From CAWFPR01 sp963817635 (GTDB lineage: Bacteria > Acidobacteriota > Vicinamibacteria > Vicinamibacterales > 2-12-FULL-66-21): a DNA stretch of 64,000 bases. The translations under genes were made by a program, and so were the position numbers. The DNA is taken from assembly GCA_963817635.1 (NCBI GenBank), contig CAWFPR010000005.1, forward strand, positions 248,001 to 312,000. Direction: 5' to 3'. Below the pieces are notes generated by a model. That model was not told where the DNA came from. It saw only the letters and a list, made by a program, of their open reading frames with translations, and ran no database searches. This document shows, one piece after another, positions 17,896 to 25,678 of the stretch; the first letter of the stretch is position 1, and every line of letters starts with the position of its first letter.

Positions 17896-19349
17896 GCGCG
17901 GATCCGTTGCCCTACGGCGACATGGATCCGGAGCGCTTTCGCGCCGAAGCGCATCGCGTGGCCGACTGGGTCGCCGACTACCTTGCCGGCTCGGGACGAT
18001 ACCCGGTCCTTTCCCGTGTACGCCCCGGCGAGATCGCGAACGCGCTCCCGTCGAGCGCTCCGCGGAACGGCGAACCGTTCGATGCGATCTTCGCCGACTT
18101 CGAACGTGTGATTCTGCCGGGCATCACCCACTGGAACCACCCGGGGTTCTTCGCGTACTTTTCGATCACGGGCAGCGGACCCGGTGTGCTCGCCGAGTTC
18201 ATCTCCGCGGCGCTCAACGTGCAGGCGATGCTGTGGCGCACGTCGCCGGCGGCGACCGAGCTGGAAGAGGTCGCCCTTGGCTGGCTGCGGCAGTTGATCG
18301 GCCTCCCGGATGCGTTCGAAGGCGTGATCTACGACACGGCATCGGTGTCGACACTGCACGCGCTCGCCGCGGCGCGCGAGGTGCACGTTCCGGCAGTCCG
18401 CGGTCAGGGGCTCGCCGGCAGACCTGACGTGCCGCGCCTGCGTGTGTACTGTTCGGACCAGACGCATTCGTCGATCGACAAGGCCGTGATCCTGCTCGGC
18501 CTGGGCCACGATTCGCTGCGCAAGATCCCCAGCGACGCGGAGTTCCGCATGCGGCCGGACGCGCTCGCCGCCGCGATCACCGAGGACCGTGCCGCCGGCT
18601 GGCGGCCGATTGCCGCCGTGGCGACCGTTGGAACGACCTCGTCGACCAGCGTCGATCCGGTGCCGGCCATCGCGCAGATCTGCCGGAACGAATCGATGTG
18701 GCTGCACGTCGATGCCGCCTACGCGGGCGTGGCCGCGATGGTGCCCGGCTACGAGTGGATCCTGAGCGGAGCCGGCGAGGCGGATTCCCTGGTGGTCAAT
18801 CCGCACAAGTGGCTGTTCACGCCGTTCGATCTGAGCGCCTTCTACTGCCGCCGCATGGACGTCGTTCGCGCGGCTTTTTCGTTGACGCCGGAATACCTGA
18901 AAACGGTCGAGAAGGCGCCGGTCCGAAACCTGATGGACACTGGCGTGCAGCTCGGGCGCAGGTTTCGCGCGTTGAAGCTCTGGATGGTGCTGCGGCACTT
19001 CGGCGCCGACGGCCTCCGCGCGCGGCTGGCGGAGCACATGCGGATGGCGCGCGAATTCGCCGCCTGGGTGGACGCGTCACCGGTATTTCAACGCCTCGCA
19101 CCCGTGCCCTTCAGCGTCGTGTGCTTCCGCGCGACGGCGCCCGGACTCGACGAGACGGCGCTCGACGCGCTCAACGAACGCCTGCTCGAAACCGTCAATG
19201 CCTCGGGCGAGATATTCATCTCCCACACCAAGCTCGACCGCCGCTACGCGCTCCGGCTGGCCATCGGGAACCTGCATACGACCCCGGCGCACGTCTCGCG
19301 CGCATGGGATCTCATCCAGCAGTGCGCAGCCGAGCTGGCGGCCACCTGA
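17892..19349 (+). CDS. PLP-dependent group II decarboxylase (aromatic amino acid type)
   Basis: 485 residues, GTG start overlapping the previous stop by four bases. Family landmarks: THWNHPGFFAYF, MLWRTSPAATELEEVALGWL, LRVYCSDQTHSSIDKA, the PLP-phosphate region ATVGTTSSTSVDP, WLHVDAAYAG, and the PLP-lysine motif VVNPHKWLFTPFD. This is the aromatic-L-amino-acid/tyrosine decarboxylase branch; the product would be an amine such as tryptamine, phenethylamine or dopamine. The exact substrate cannot be read from these motifs. Coupling to the DUF442 protein is the only operon hint. Confidence 0.93.
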   Translation: MSADPLPYGDMDPERFRAEAHRVADWVADYLAGSGRYPVLSRVRPGEIANALPSSAPRNGEPFDAIFADFERVILPGITHWNHPGFFAYFSITGSGPGVLAEFISAALNVQAMLWRTSPAATELEEVALGWLRQLIGLPDAFEGVIYDTASVSTLHALAAAREVHVPAVRGQGLAGRPDVPRLRVYCSDQTHSSIDKAVILLGLGHDSLRKIPSDAEFRMRPDALAAAITEDRAAGWRPIAAVATVGTTSSTSVDPVPAIAQICRNESMWLHVDAAYAGVAAMVPGYEWILSGAGEADSLVVNPHKWLFTPFDLSAFYCRRMDVVRAAFSLTPEYLKTVEKAPVRNLMDTGVQLGRRFRALKLWMVLRHFGADGLRARLAEHMRMAREFAAWVDASPVFQRLAPVPFSVVCFRATAPGLDETALDALNERLLETVNASGEIFISHTKLDRRYALRLAIGNLHTTPAHVSRAWDLIQQCAAELAAT

Positions 19350-19458
19350 ACCCGTCGCAGGGCATGTCACTTGCAGTCCCTCACGTGCGGCTCGTCCCGA
19401 GGGACGCGCGTCCGCGAGGAACACGCCGCGTGTCGCAGCGTGGGAGTGAGGGAGAGAT

Positions 19459-20065
19459 ATGTCACTACGTAAGTTCTTCGTCATGGCCGCACTGGTTGTG
19501 GTCGTGAACGCGGCGGCCCCCGCGAAAGCGGCGGCCGACTGGCTTTTCACGCCGTTCATCGGTGCAACATTCGGCGGCAGCGCCGACGTCGCCGGAAGCG
19601 GCGATACGTTCGCGGACAATTTCCATCGGAAAGTGAACTACGGCGCCGCGCTCGAATGGATGGGAGGCGGCGTGTTCGGATTCGGCGTGGACGTCGGCTA
19701 TTCGCCGAATTTCTTCCGGGACTCCGATACGGGCCAGTTCGGCGATGGTAACGTCACGACCGTGATGGCCAACGTCATCGTTGGCGCCCCGATGGGCGGT
19801 CTGCGTCCGTATGCCTCGGGTGGGGTGGGAGTGATCAAGCAGCGCGTCAGCGACGTAGGGCAGTTCTTCGACAAGATCGACAACAGCGATTTCGGCATCA
19901 ACGTCGGTGCCGGCCTGATGGGCTTCTTCAGCGACAACGTCGGCCGTTCGAGGCGACGTCCGTCTCTTCCGCACGGCGCACGACACGAACCCGGATGGCA
20001 TCAACCTCGCGCTCGGATCGTTCAAGTTCTGGCGCGGCAGCGTAGGTCTGACGTTCAGGTTCTGA
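19459..20065 (+). CDS. Outer-membrane beta-barrel (OmpA/OmpW-type porin-like) protein, one frameshift
   Basis: About 201 residues once a frameshift near 19947 is bridged. Signal peptide MSLRKFFVMAALVVVVNAAA ending near KAAA, then alternating strands typical of an eight-stranded barrel: LFTPFIGATFGGSADVAG, VNYGAALEWMGGGVFGFGVD, LRPYASGGVGVIKQRV, FGINVGAGLMGFFSDNVG. The last strand, in the other frame, ends FWRGSVGLTFRF with a terminal Phe, as outer-membrane barrels should. The start follows a GGGAGAGAT stretch. Function unknown; no clear operon partner. Confidence 0.85.
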
Positions 20066-20069
20066 GACC

Positions 20070-20160
20070 TCACTCCGGCCGCAGCGCGATCGACGGGTCG
20101 ACCCGGCTGGCGCGGTAGGCGGGAACGCACGTCGCGGCGACGGCGACGACGGCGAAGATC
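20070..20160 (-). pseudogene. C-terminal remnant of an ADOP/MacB-type permease
   Basis: Reading the minus strand gives IFAVVAVAATCVPAYRASRV then DPSIALRPE and a stop (complement of 20070-20072). This is the last transmembrane helix plus the conserved RAxRVDPxxALRxE tail of FtsX-domain permeases of the MacB/ADOP kind. No upstream part is present: the next ~40 bp and the SixA-like gene replace it. It is the end of a deleted gene, of the same family as the permease at 57625-60090. Confidence 0.8.
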
Positions 20161-20204
20161 GGCCGCGCCTTCCAGCGGCGGAGGCCATACCGGACGTCAG
20201 GCCT

Positions 20205-20648
20205 TCAGCCGGCCAGGCGCCAGGTTTCGCGCCAGCCGTCGCCGGCAGGCTCGAGCGCGACGAGGCCGTGAGGCGGGAACTCTCCGGGGCCTTCTTCGCT
20301 GCCGGTCGTGAGCAGGCGGAAGATTTTCGGCAGGCTGGGCATGTGGCCGACGAGCATGAGGTCCCGCGGGTCGCCCGCAAGGAGGTCTCGCGTCCACGAA
20401 GCGGGATCGGTCGGTTGCAGTCCGCGAATCGCCTTGAACTCCGCCATGGGATTGCACGCCCGCCAGAACGCGTCGGCGGTCTGGCGCGCCCGGAGCTTTC
20501 CGCTGTGCCAGATCGCGACCGGCTTCACCCCGCGTTCGAGCGCGTGACGCGCAAGACCGTCGGCGTGCATGCGGCCGCCGAGCGACAGCGGCCGCAGCGG
20601 ATCGATCTCGGGACCGACCGCGTCGGCATGGTGGACGAGGCACACCAT
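20205..20648 (-). CDS. SixA-like histidine phosphatase family protein
   Basis: 147 residues. N-terminal strand-loop MVCLVHHADAVGPEIDPLRP, then LRARQTADAFW and the second catalytic histidine in LMLVGHMPSLPKIFRLL. The usual RHG at the N-terminus reads HHA; the catalytic histidine is kept but the preceding arginine is not, as in some uncharacterised SixA-like proteins. SixA removes phosphate from phosphohistidine; other members act on small metabolites. Its ATG overlaps the argH stop codon, making it the last gene of the argR-argG-argH unit. A metabolic or regulatory link to arginine is inferred from this position only. Confidence 0.85.
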   Translation of the reverse strand: MVCLVHHADAVGPEIDPLRPLSLGGRMHADGLARHALERGVKPVAIWHSGKLRARQTADAFWRACNPMAEFKAIRGLQPTDPASWTRDLLAGDPRDLMLVGHMPSLPKIFRLLTTGSEEGPGEFPPHGLVALEPAGDGWRETWRLAG

Positions 20649-22036
20649 CAGCGCGCCTCGATCCAGTTTCGCAGCGCGGCCAGGGCCGCGGCCACGGCGT
20701 CCGGGTGGGTGGACTGCGGCGTGCGCTTGCGCGAGACGGACGCCTCGGGAGTGATGAACTGCTTCACGTCGGCGTCGAACAGCGGCGAGTGCATGCGCCA
20801 GTCGTCGAGCGTGAGGTCCTCGAACGAGCGGCGCTCCGTGACGAGCCGCCGCACGAGCGACCCGACGATTTCGTGTGCGTCGCGGAACGCGACGCCCTTC
20901 GACACGAGGTAGTCCGCCACGTCGGTGGCGAGGAGGAGCCCCGACGCCGCCGCGCGCGTGGTGCCGGCGTTCACGGTCAGTCCCCGAATGACGGCCGACG
21001 CGGCGTCGAGGGAGGCCCGCAGCGTGTCTTCCGCCTCGAAGAGCCCTTCCTTGTCCTCCTGCAGGTCCTTGCTGTACCCGATGGGCAGCCCCTTCATCGT
21101 CGCGAGCCATCCGGTGAGGCGGCCGATGACCCGGCCGGCCCTTCCGCGAATCAGTTCGAGCGGATCGGGGTTCTTCTTCTGCGGCATCAGGCTGCTGCCG
21201 GTCGCGGCGCTGTCGGCGAGCTCGAAGAACCCGAATTCCTCGGACGTGAAGAGGATGAGATCCTCGGCGATCCGGCTCAGGTGCACCATCGCCAGAGCGC
21301 AGGCGTGAAGGCACGACGCGACGAAATCACGATCGCCGGCCGCATCCACGCTGTTGGCGACGATGCGGGAGAAGCCAAGCGTCGTGGCGAGCGCCTGGAC
21401 GTCCATCGGATAGCTGGTACCGGCAATGGCGCCGGAGCCGAGCGGCAGCTCGTCGGTCTCGTCGAGCACCACGCTGAATCGGCCGTGGTCGCGCCTGAAC
21501 GCGGCGGCGTGCGCCAGGAAGAAGTGCGCAGCGAGGATCGGCTGGGCGCGTCGCAGATGCGTGTAGGACGGCATCAGCGCGTCGCCGGCCCCGGCGGCGC
21601 TGTCGGCCAGCACCCGAATGAGTTGCACGAGGGCGGCCTGGAGCGCGGGAATCCGGCGCTTCAGGTACAAGCGGAGGTCGAGCGAGACCTGCTCGTTGCG
21701 CGACCGGCCCGTGTGCAGCCGTCGGCCCGCCGCGCCGACGCGCGCGACCAGCTCGCGCTCGACGAACGCGTGGACGTCCTCGTCGTGCCGCGCCGTCTCG
21801 GAATCGAAGAACTCCGGATCGGACCGGCCGCGCGCCAGAATCTCCCGGAGGCCAGCCCGTATCAACGAGGCGTCGGCAGGCGTCAGGACGCCGGCCCGTT
21901 CGAGCCCCTCCGCCCACGCGAGGCTGCCCGTCACGTCGTCGTCGAACAGCCGGCGGTCGAAGCCGAACGACACGCCGAAATCGAGGAGCGCCGGGTCAGG
22001 TTCGCCGGCAAATCGTCCGGACCATAGATGTGCCAT
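20648..22036 (-). CDS. argH: Argininosuccinate lyase
   Basis: 462 residues, full length and uninterrupted. It cleaves argininosuccinate to arginine and fumarate. Landmarks: starts MAHLWSGRFAGEPDPALLDF, LHTGRSRNEQVSLDLRLYLK, the active-site LMPSYTHLRRAQPIL, and the fumarase-superfamily signature GSSLMPQKKNPDPLELIRGR with the mobile catalytic Ser. Lies 12 bp after argG and overlaps the SixA-like gene, so it is mid-operon. The C-terminus (VSRKRTPQSTHPDAV) is slightly longer than E. coli ArgH but ordinary. Confidence 0.98.
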   Translation of the reverse strand: MAHLWSGRFAGEPDPALLDFGVSFGFDRRLFDDDVTGSLAWAEGLERAGVLTPADASLIRAGLREILARGRSDPEFFDSETARHDEDVHAFVERELVARVGAAGRRLHTGRSRNEQVSLDLRLYLKRRIPALQAALVQLIRVLADSAAGAGDALMPSYTHLRRAQPILAAHFFLAHAAAFRRDHGRFSVVLDETDELPLGSGAIAGTSYPMDVQALATTLGFSRIVANSVDAAGDRDFVASCLHACALAMVHLSRIAEDLILFTSEEFGFFELADSAATGSSLMPQKKNPDPLELIRGRAGRVIGRLTGWLATMKGLPIGYSKDLQEDKEGLFEAEDTLRASLDAASAVIRGLTVNAGTTRAAASGLLLATDVADYLVSKGVAFRDAHEIVGSLVRRLVTERRSFEDLTLDDWRMHSPLFDADVKQFITPEASVSRKRTPQSTHPDAVAAALAALRNWIEAR

Positions 22037-22048
22037 GGAGCGTTCAGT

Positions 22049-23173
22049 CTACGCGATGGGGCGCTCGACGGCGCGGCCGAGCGGAACAACCTGCCGGTCG
22101 TACAGCGCATGCGGCGACCGGCGGCCCACCACCCGACACAGGCCCTTGAACAGTTTCAGCCGGACGGACCCTGCCACGTGAGGTTGTATGGAGCGCACGA
22201 AGGCGTCAATCGCCTCCCGCGTCTGGGTGAACCACTCGCCGTTGTACACCAGGTCCGCGTATGCGCGTCCAAGCTCGGTCGCGAGCCGGTCGAGCGTCCG
22301 CCCGGTGACGATGCTGGCAAGCTCCTTGTGGGCGGTGTGCAGGACCGTCGCGGCCGGCGCTTCGTAGATGTCGCGCGACTTCACCGAGGCCAGGCTGCTC
22401 TCGACCATGTCGATACGCCCGACGCCGTGCGCCCCGGCAATCGTGTCGAGGCTCTCGATGAGTTCGACCATCGGCATGTCCACGCCGTTGGTCCGCACCG
22501 GCACGCCGGCCTCGAATTCGACCTCGATGTAGGCCGGTTCGTCCGGTGACTCCTGCGCGGACCGGGTCAGGCGGTAGATGTCCTCCGGCGGCTCGATCCA
22601 CGGATCGTCGAGGACGCCGCGCGCGATCGATCGCCCCCAGAGGTTGGCGTCCGTGCTGTAGACGCTCGGGGGTACGACAGAGAGCGGCAGGTTTCTGGCG
22701 CGCCCGTATGCAACGGCTTCGTCGCGCGTCATGCCCCACGTGCGGGCGGCCGCGATGATCGCGATCGAGGGATCGAGCAGGCGGATCGACAGTTCGAGCC
22801 GGACCTGATCGTTGGTGGTCCCGACGCAGCCGTGGGCGATCGACGTGGCCCCTTCCATCTTCGCCATGTCGACCAGTCGCCTGGCGATCAGCGGACGGCC
22901 GAGCGCCGCGGCGAGGGGGTAGCGCCCTTCATAGAGCGCCCCGGCCTGCAGCGTGGGCAGGATGAAGTCGCGGGCGAGCTCCTCCCGCGCATCGATCACG
23001 TGCGCCCGCACGGCCCCGAGCGCGAGCGCCCGCTCGCGTACGTCGGCCAGCTCGCGCCCCTGCCCGAGATCCAGCGTAACGGCAATGACCTCGGCGCCGT
23101 ACGTCTCGGCCAGCCAGCGGATCGCGACCGACGTCTCGAGGCCGCCCGAATACGCGAGGATGATCCGTTCCAT
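22049..23173 (-). CDS. argG: Argininosuccinate synthase
   Basis: 374 residues. ATP-dependent joining of citrulline and aspartate. The PP-loop reads ILAYSGGLETSVAIRWLAE at the N-terminus; further landmarks are AHGCVGTTNDQVRLELS, YSTDANLWGRSIARGVLDDP and KSRDIYEAPAATVLHTAHK. The protein is 25-30 residues shorter than the common ~400-residue form, mainly at the C-terminus, but all substrate-binding segments are present. Upstream in the transcript, between argR and argG, lies a purine-rich 7-bp repeat whose units contain GGAG. Confidence 0.97.
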   Translation of the reverse strand: MERIILAYSGGLETSVAIRWLAETYGAEVIAVTLDLGQGRELADVRERALALGAVRAHVIDAREELARDFILPTLQAGALYEGRYPLAAALGRPLIARRLVDMAKMEGATSIAHGCVGTTNDQVRLELSIRLLDPSIAIIAAARTWGMTRDEAVAYGRARNLPLSVVPPSVYSTDANLWGRSIARGVLDDPWIEPPEDIYRLTRSAQESPDEPAYIEVEFEAGVPVRTNGVDMPMVELIESLDTIAGAHGVGRIDMVESSLASVKSRDIYEAPAATVLHTAHKELASIVTGRTLDRLATELGRAYADLVYNGEWFTQTREAIDAFVRSIQPHVAGSVRLKLFKGLCRVVGRRSPHALYDRQVVPLGRAVERPIA

Positions 23174-23181
23174 GTGTCGAT

Positions 23182-23266
<85 letters not shown>

Positions 23267-23276
23267 GAGGGCGCGC

Positions 23277-23732
23277 TCAGCCGTGGCGCCAGTGATCGAG
23301 GCGCTCGGCCAGGGTGGCGGCGTCCGCCGTGCTGCGGCAGATCACCAGAATCGTGTCGTCGCCGGCAATCGTCCCGACGATTTCCTTGACGGGCGCGGCG
23401 TCGATCGCCACGGCCAGCGGCTGCGCGGCCCCCCGGTCGGTCTTGAGGACCAGCAGCTGCTCGACAGCCTCCTGATGGCGCAGGTAGTCCACGACGGCCG
23501 TGCGGAGCTCTCCGGCGGGATCGGCGGACGGCGGCAGCTCCCCGGCGCCAGGCTTCCTGTACGCCCCGTCCATCGGGCGCTTGATCAGGCCGAGGTCGCG
23601 GATGTCGCGCGACAGCGTCGCCTGGGTGGCGTCGATACCCCGCCGGTGCAGCTGCTCCCTCAGTTGTTCCTGACTGGTGATCGCCTCGTGCTCGACCAGG
23701 TCCAGAATCGTGGATTGCCTGTAGGGCTTCAT
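23277..23732 (-). CDS. argR: Arginine repressor
   Basis: 151 residues, normal length. The N-terminal winged HTH contains the ArgR signature GIDATQATLSRDIRDLGLIK; the C-terminal oligomerisation/arginine-binding domain contains VAIDAAPVKEIVGTIAGDDT, with the GTIAGDDT loop that binds L-arginine between trimers. It should repress, with arginine as co-repressor, both the argR-argG-argH side and the divergent argC operon; ARG-box-like sites overlap both starts. No Shine-Dalgarno is visible before its ATG and the predicted leader is only about 15 bases. Confidence 0.97.
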   Translation of the reverse strand: MKPYRQSTILDLVEHEAITSQEQLREQLHRRGIDATQATLSRDIRDLGLIKRPMDGAYRKPGAGELPPSADPAGELRTAVVDYLRHQEAVEQLLVLKTDRGAAQPLAVAIDAAPVKEIVGTIAGDDTILVICRSTADAATLAERLDHWRHG

Positions 23733-23741
23733 AATTATTCA
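23728..23741 (-). promoter_or_regulatory. Putative ARG box over the argR start
   Basis: The minus strand reads TGAATAATTATGAA, close to the ArgR operator consensus TGAATWWWWATTCA with changes in the right half. It overlaps the argR ATG and lies just downstream of the argR promoter, consistent with autorepression. Confidence 0.6.
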
Positions 23742-23753
23742 GTTCAGACCGGC

Positions 23754-23782
23754 AGTATGCTGCATATGCATACGAACCGCAA
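23754..23782 (-). promoter_or_regulatory. Putative argR promoter
   Basis: On the minus strand TTGCGG (complement of 23777-23782) and CATACT (complement of 23754-23759) are separated by exactly 17 bp. Transcription would begin about 15 bases before the argR ATG. The spacer includes the palindrome TGCATATGCA (23761-23770). Confidence 0.5.
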
Positions 23783-23805
23783 GCCCGACTTCAATTAGAA
23801 TTCGC

Positions 23806-23834
23806 TTGAATTGCCAGTTTCCAGTGTGTATAAC
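23806..23834 (+). promoter_or_regulatory. Putative argC operon promoter
   Basis: TTGAAT (23806-23811), 17-bp spacer, TATAAC (23829-23834): a good sigma-70-type match. The start site would fall near 23841, only about five bases before the argC ATG at 23846, and no Shine-Dalgarno is present, so the transcript is probably leaderless or nearly so. Confidence 0.65.
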
Positions 23835-23845
23835 TAATCACTTCG

Positions 23846-24835
23846 ATGAATAAATATTCTCGCGTCCGTGTAGGCGTCGCTGGGGCCACCGGGTATGCCG
23901 GCCTGGAGTTGCTCCGGCGGCTCGCCCGGCATCCCCATGCGGACATCACGATCGCGATGGCGTCCAGCGGGTCGGAGGCGAAGCGCCTGCCGGCCCTGGC
24001 CCGCATCTGGGACGGCCCGGTGGAACCGCTGGATGCCGCGCGGCTTGGCGACGCCGCCGACGCGGTGTTCCTCGCGCTGCCGGAGACGCTGGCGGCCGAA
24101 CTCGCACCGCAACTGGCCGACCGCGGTACGCGCGTCTTCGATCTCTCGGGTGCATTTCGTCTCCGCCATCCCGGACTGCGCGAGCGCTGGTACCCGCATT
24201 CGCCGGCCTCGGTGGTCGACGTGGCGTACGGGTTGACCGAGCGGGCCCGCAAGGAAATTGCGACCGCCCGGCTCATCGCCTGCCCGGGCTGCTATCCGAC
24301 GGCGGCGGTGCTGGCGCTTCAGCCGCTCGTCGCCGCTTCGCTGCTCGAGCCGGGCATCATCATCGATGCGAAATCCGGCGTGTCCGGTGCGGGAAAGACG
24401 CCGAGCGAGCGCACCCATTTTTCCGAATGCCACGGCAGCATCGCCGCCTACGGCGTGTTCGGGCACCGCCACGGCGCGGAAATCGAGCAGGAGCTCGGCG
24501 TCCCCGTGACGTTCGTGCCGCACCTCGTGCCCCTCGACCGTGGCATCTTCGAGACCATCTACGCGCGCCTCCGTCCGGGCGTCGACGACGCCGCCGTCGG
24601 CAGTGCGCTGCGGACGGCCTACGCGAGCTCCCCGTTCGTCCGCCTGACGGGCGGCGACCTGCCGGAAATCAAGCACGTCGCGCACACGAACTTCTGCGAC
24701 ATCGGCTGGAAAATCGACCGTGGCCAGCTCGTGATGGTGGTCTGCATCGACAATCTCGTGAAGGGTGCCGCCGGCCAGGCGATCCAGAACTTCAACGTCG
24801 CCTACGGGTTCGACGAAACCCTGGGGCTGAACTGA
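23846..24835 (+). CDS. argC: N-acetyl-gamma-glutamyl-phosphate reductase
   Basis: 329 residues. NADPH-dependent reduction of acetylglutamyl phosphate to the semialdehyde, third step of arginine synthesis. Rossmann motif VGVAGATGYAGLELLRRL, catalytic cysteine in LIACPGCYPTAAVLAL, and GVSGAGKTPSERTHFSE plus the His-containing FVPHLVPLDRGIFETIY. First gene of the plus-strand operon; the ARG box covers its start codon and it appears to lack a Shine-Dalgarno. argB follows after 10 bp. Confidence 0.98.
   Translation: MNKYSRVRVGVAGATGYAGLELLRRLARHPHADITIAMASSGSEAKRLPALARIWDGPVEPLDAARLGDAADAVFLALPETLAAELAPQLADRGTRVFDLSGAFRLRHPGLRERWYPHSPASVVDVAYGLTERARKEIATARLIACPGCYPTAAVLALQPLVAASLLEPGIIIDAKSGVSGAGKTPSERTHFSECHGSIAAYGVFGHRHGAEIEQELGVPVTFVPHLVPLDRGIFETIYARLRPGVDDAAVGSALRTAYASSPFVRLTGGDLPEIKHVAHTNFCDIGWKIDRGQLVMVVCIDNLVKGAAGQAIQNFNVAYGFDETLGLN
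23847..23860 (+). promoter_or_regulatory. Putative ARG box over the argC start
   Basis: TGAATAAATATTCT matches the ArgR operator consensus TGAATWWWWATTCA at all but the last base. It starts at the second base of the argC start codon, so the first codons of argC (MNKYS) double as the operator. Bound ArgR would sit over the transcription start. Confidence 0.75.
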
Positions 24836-24845
24836 GGCGGCGGCG

Positions 24846-25664
24846 GTGAGCGGAACAGAGCGCGACCGGATGACGACCGTCCTCAAACTTGGCGGTGAAC
24901 TGCTCGACAGCGAGGCGGCGAACCAGGCCGCCGCCCGGGCCATCGTCCGCCTGGCGGCGCGCGGGCCGCTCGTCGTCGTGCACGGCGGAGGGCGGGCCAT
25001 CGACGCCGAGCTGACGGCACGGGGCGAGTCGCCGCGATTCGTCGACGGCCTCCGGATCACGGATCGTGCGGCGCTCGATGCCGTCGTGGCGGTGCTGGCG
25101 GGGCGCAACAACACCGCGCTCGTCGCGGCGATCGGCGTCGCGGGCGGACGTGCCGTCGGCCTCACGGGCGCGGACGGGTTCATCGGGCTGGCGGAGAAGG
25201 CTGGCACCGTCACGAGCGTCGCCGGCGACGTCGTCGATCTCGGGCTGGTCGGCAGGCCGGTCGCCACCGACGCCGGCCTGCTGCTCGACCTGCTGCGCCT
25301 CGGCTACGTCCCCGTGGTCGCGAGCGTCGGGGTCGGCCGGGACGGCACGCTCCTCAACGTGAACGCCGATACGCTGGCCGGCCATCTCGCCGCGGTGCTC
25401 CACGCGGACCGGCTGATCGTCGCCGGCGGCACGGCGGGGGTGCTCGACGCCGGCGGACAGACGATTGCCGCGCTCAGCGAGGAGGAGATCGCCGCCATGA
25501 CGGCCTCCGGCGCGGCGCACTCCGGGATGATCGCGAAGCTCGCCTCGTGCGCCCGCGCACTCGAGGGCGGCGTGCCGGACGTCAGGGTCATCGCGGGCCG
25601 CGCCACCGAGGATTACACGCACGCGCCGGGCACACGAATCGGACGCGCGGCCTGCCGCGCCTGA
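24846..25664 (+). CDS. argB: Acetylglutamate kinase
   Basis: 272 residues from the GTG at 24846, which has a nearby GAGG; an in-frame ATG at 24870 would give 264 residues and begins right at the conserved TTVLKLGGELLD. It phosphorylates N-acetylglutamate. Landmarks: LVVVHGGGRAIDAEL, FVDGLRITDRAALDAV, LLNVNADTLAGHLAAVLHAD and GGTAGVLD; the kinase is of the short type without the N-terminal helix typical of arginine-inhibited hexamers, so feedback control may rest on ArgR or the synthase. Confidence 0.97.
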   Translation: MSGTERDRMTTVLKLGGELLDSEAANQAAARAIVRLAARGPLVVVHGGGRAIDAELTARGESPRFVDGLRITDRAALDAVVAVLAGRNNTALVAAIGVAGGRAVGLTGADGFIGLAEKAGTVTSVAGDVVDLGLVGRPVATDAGLLLDLLRLGYVPVVASVGVGRDGTLLNVNADTLAGHLAAVLHADRLIVAGGTAGVLDAGGQTIAALSEEEIAAMTASGAAHSGMIAKLASCARALEGGVPDVRVIAGRATEDYTHAPGTRIGRAACRA

Positions 25665-25678
25665 GACACGCAGAAACT

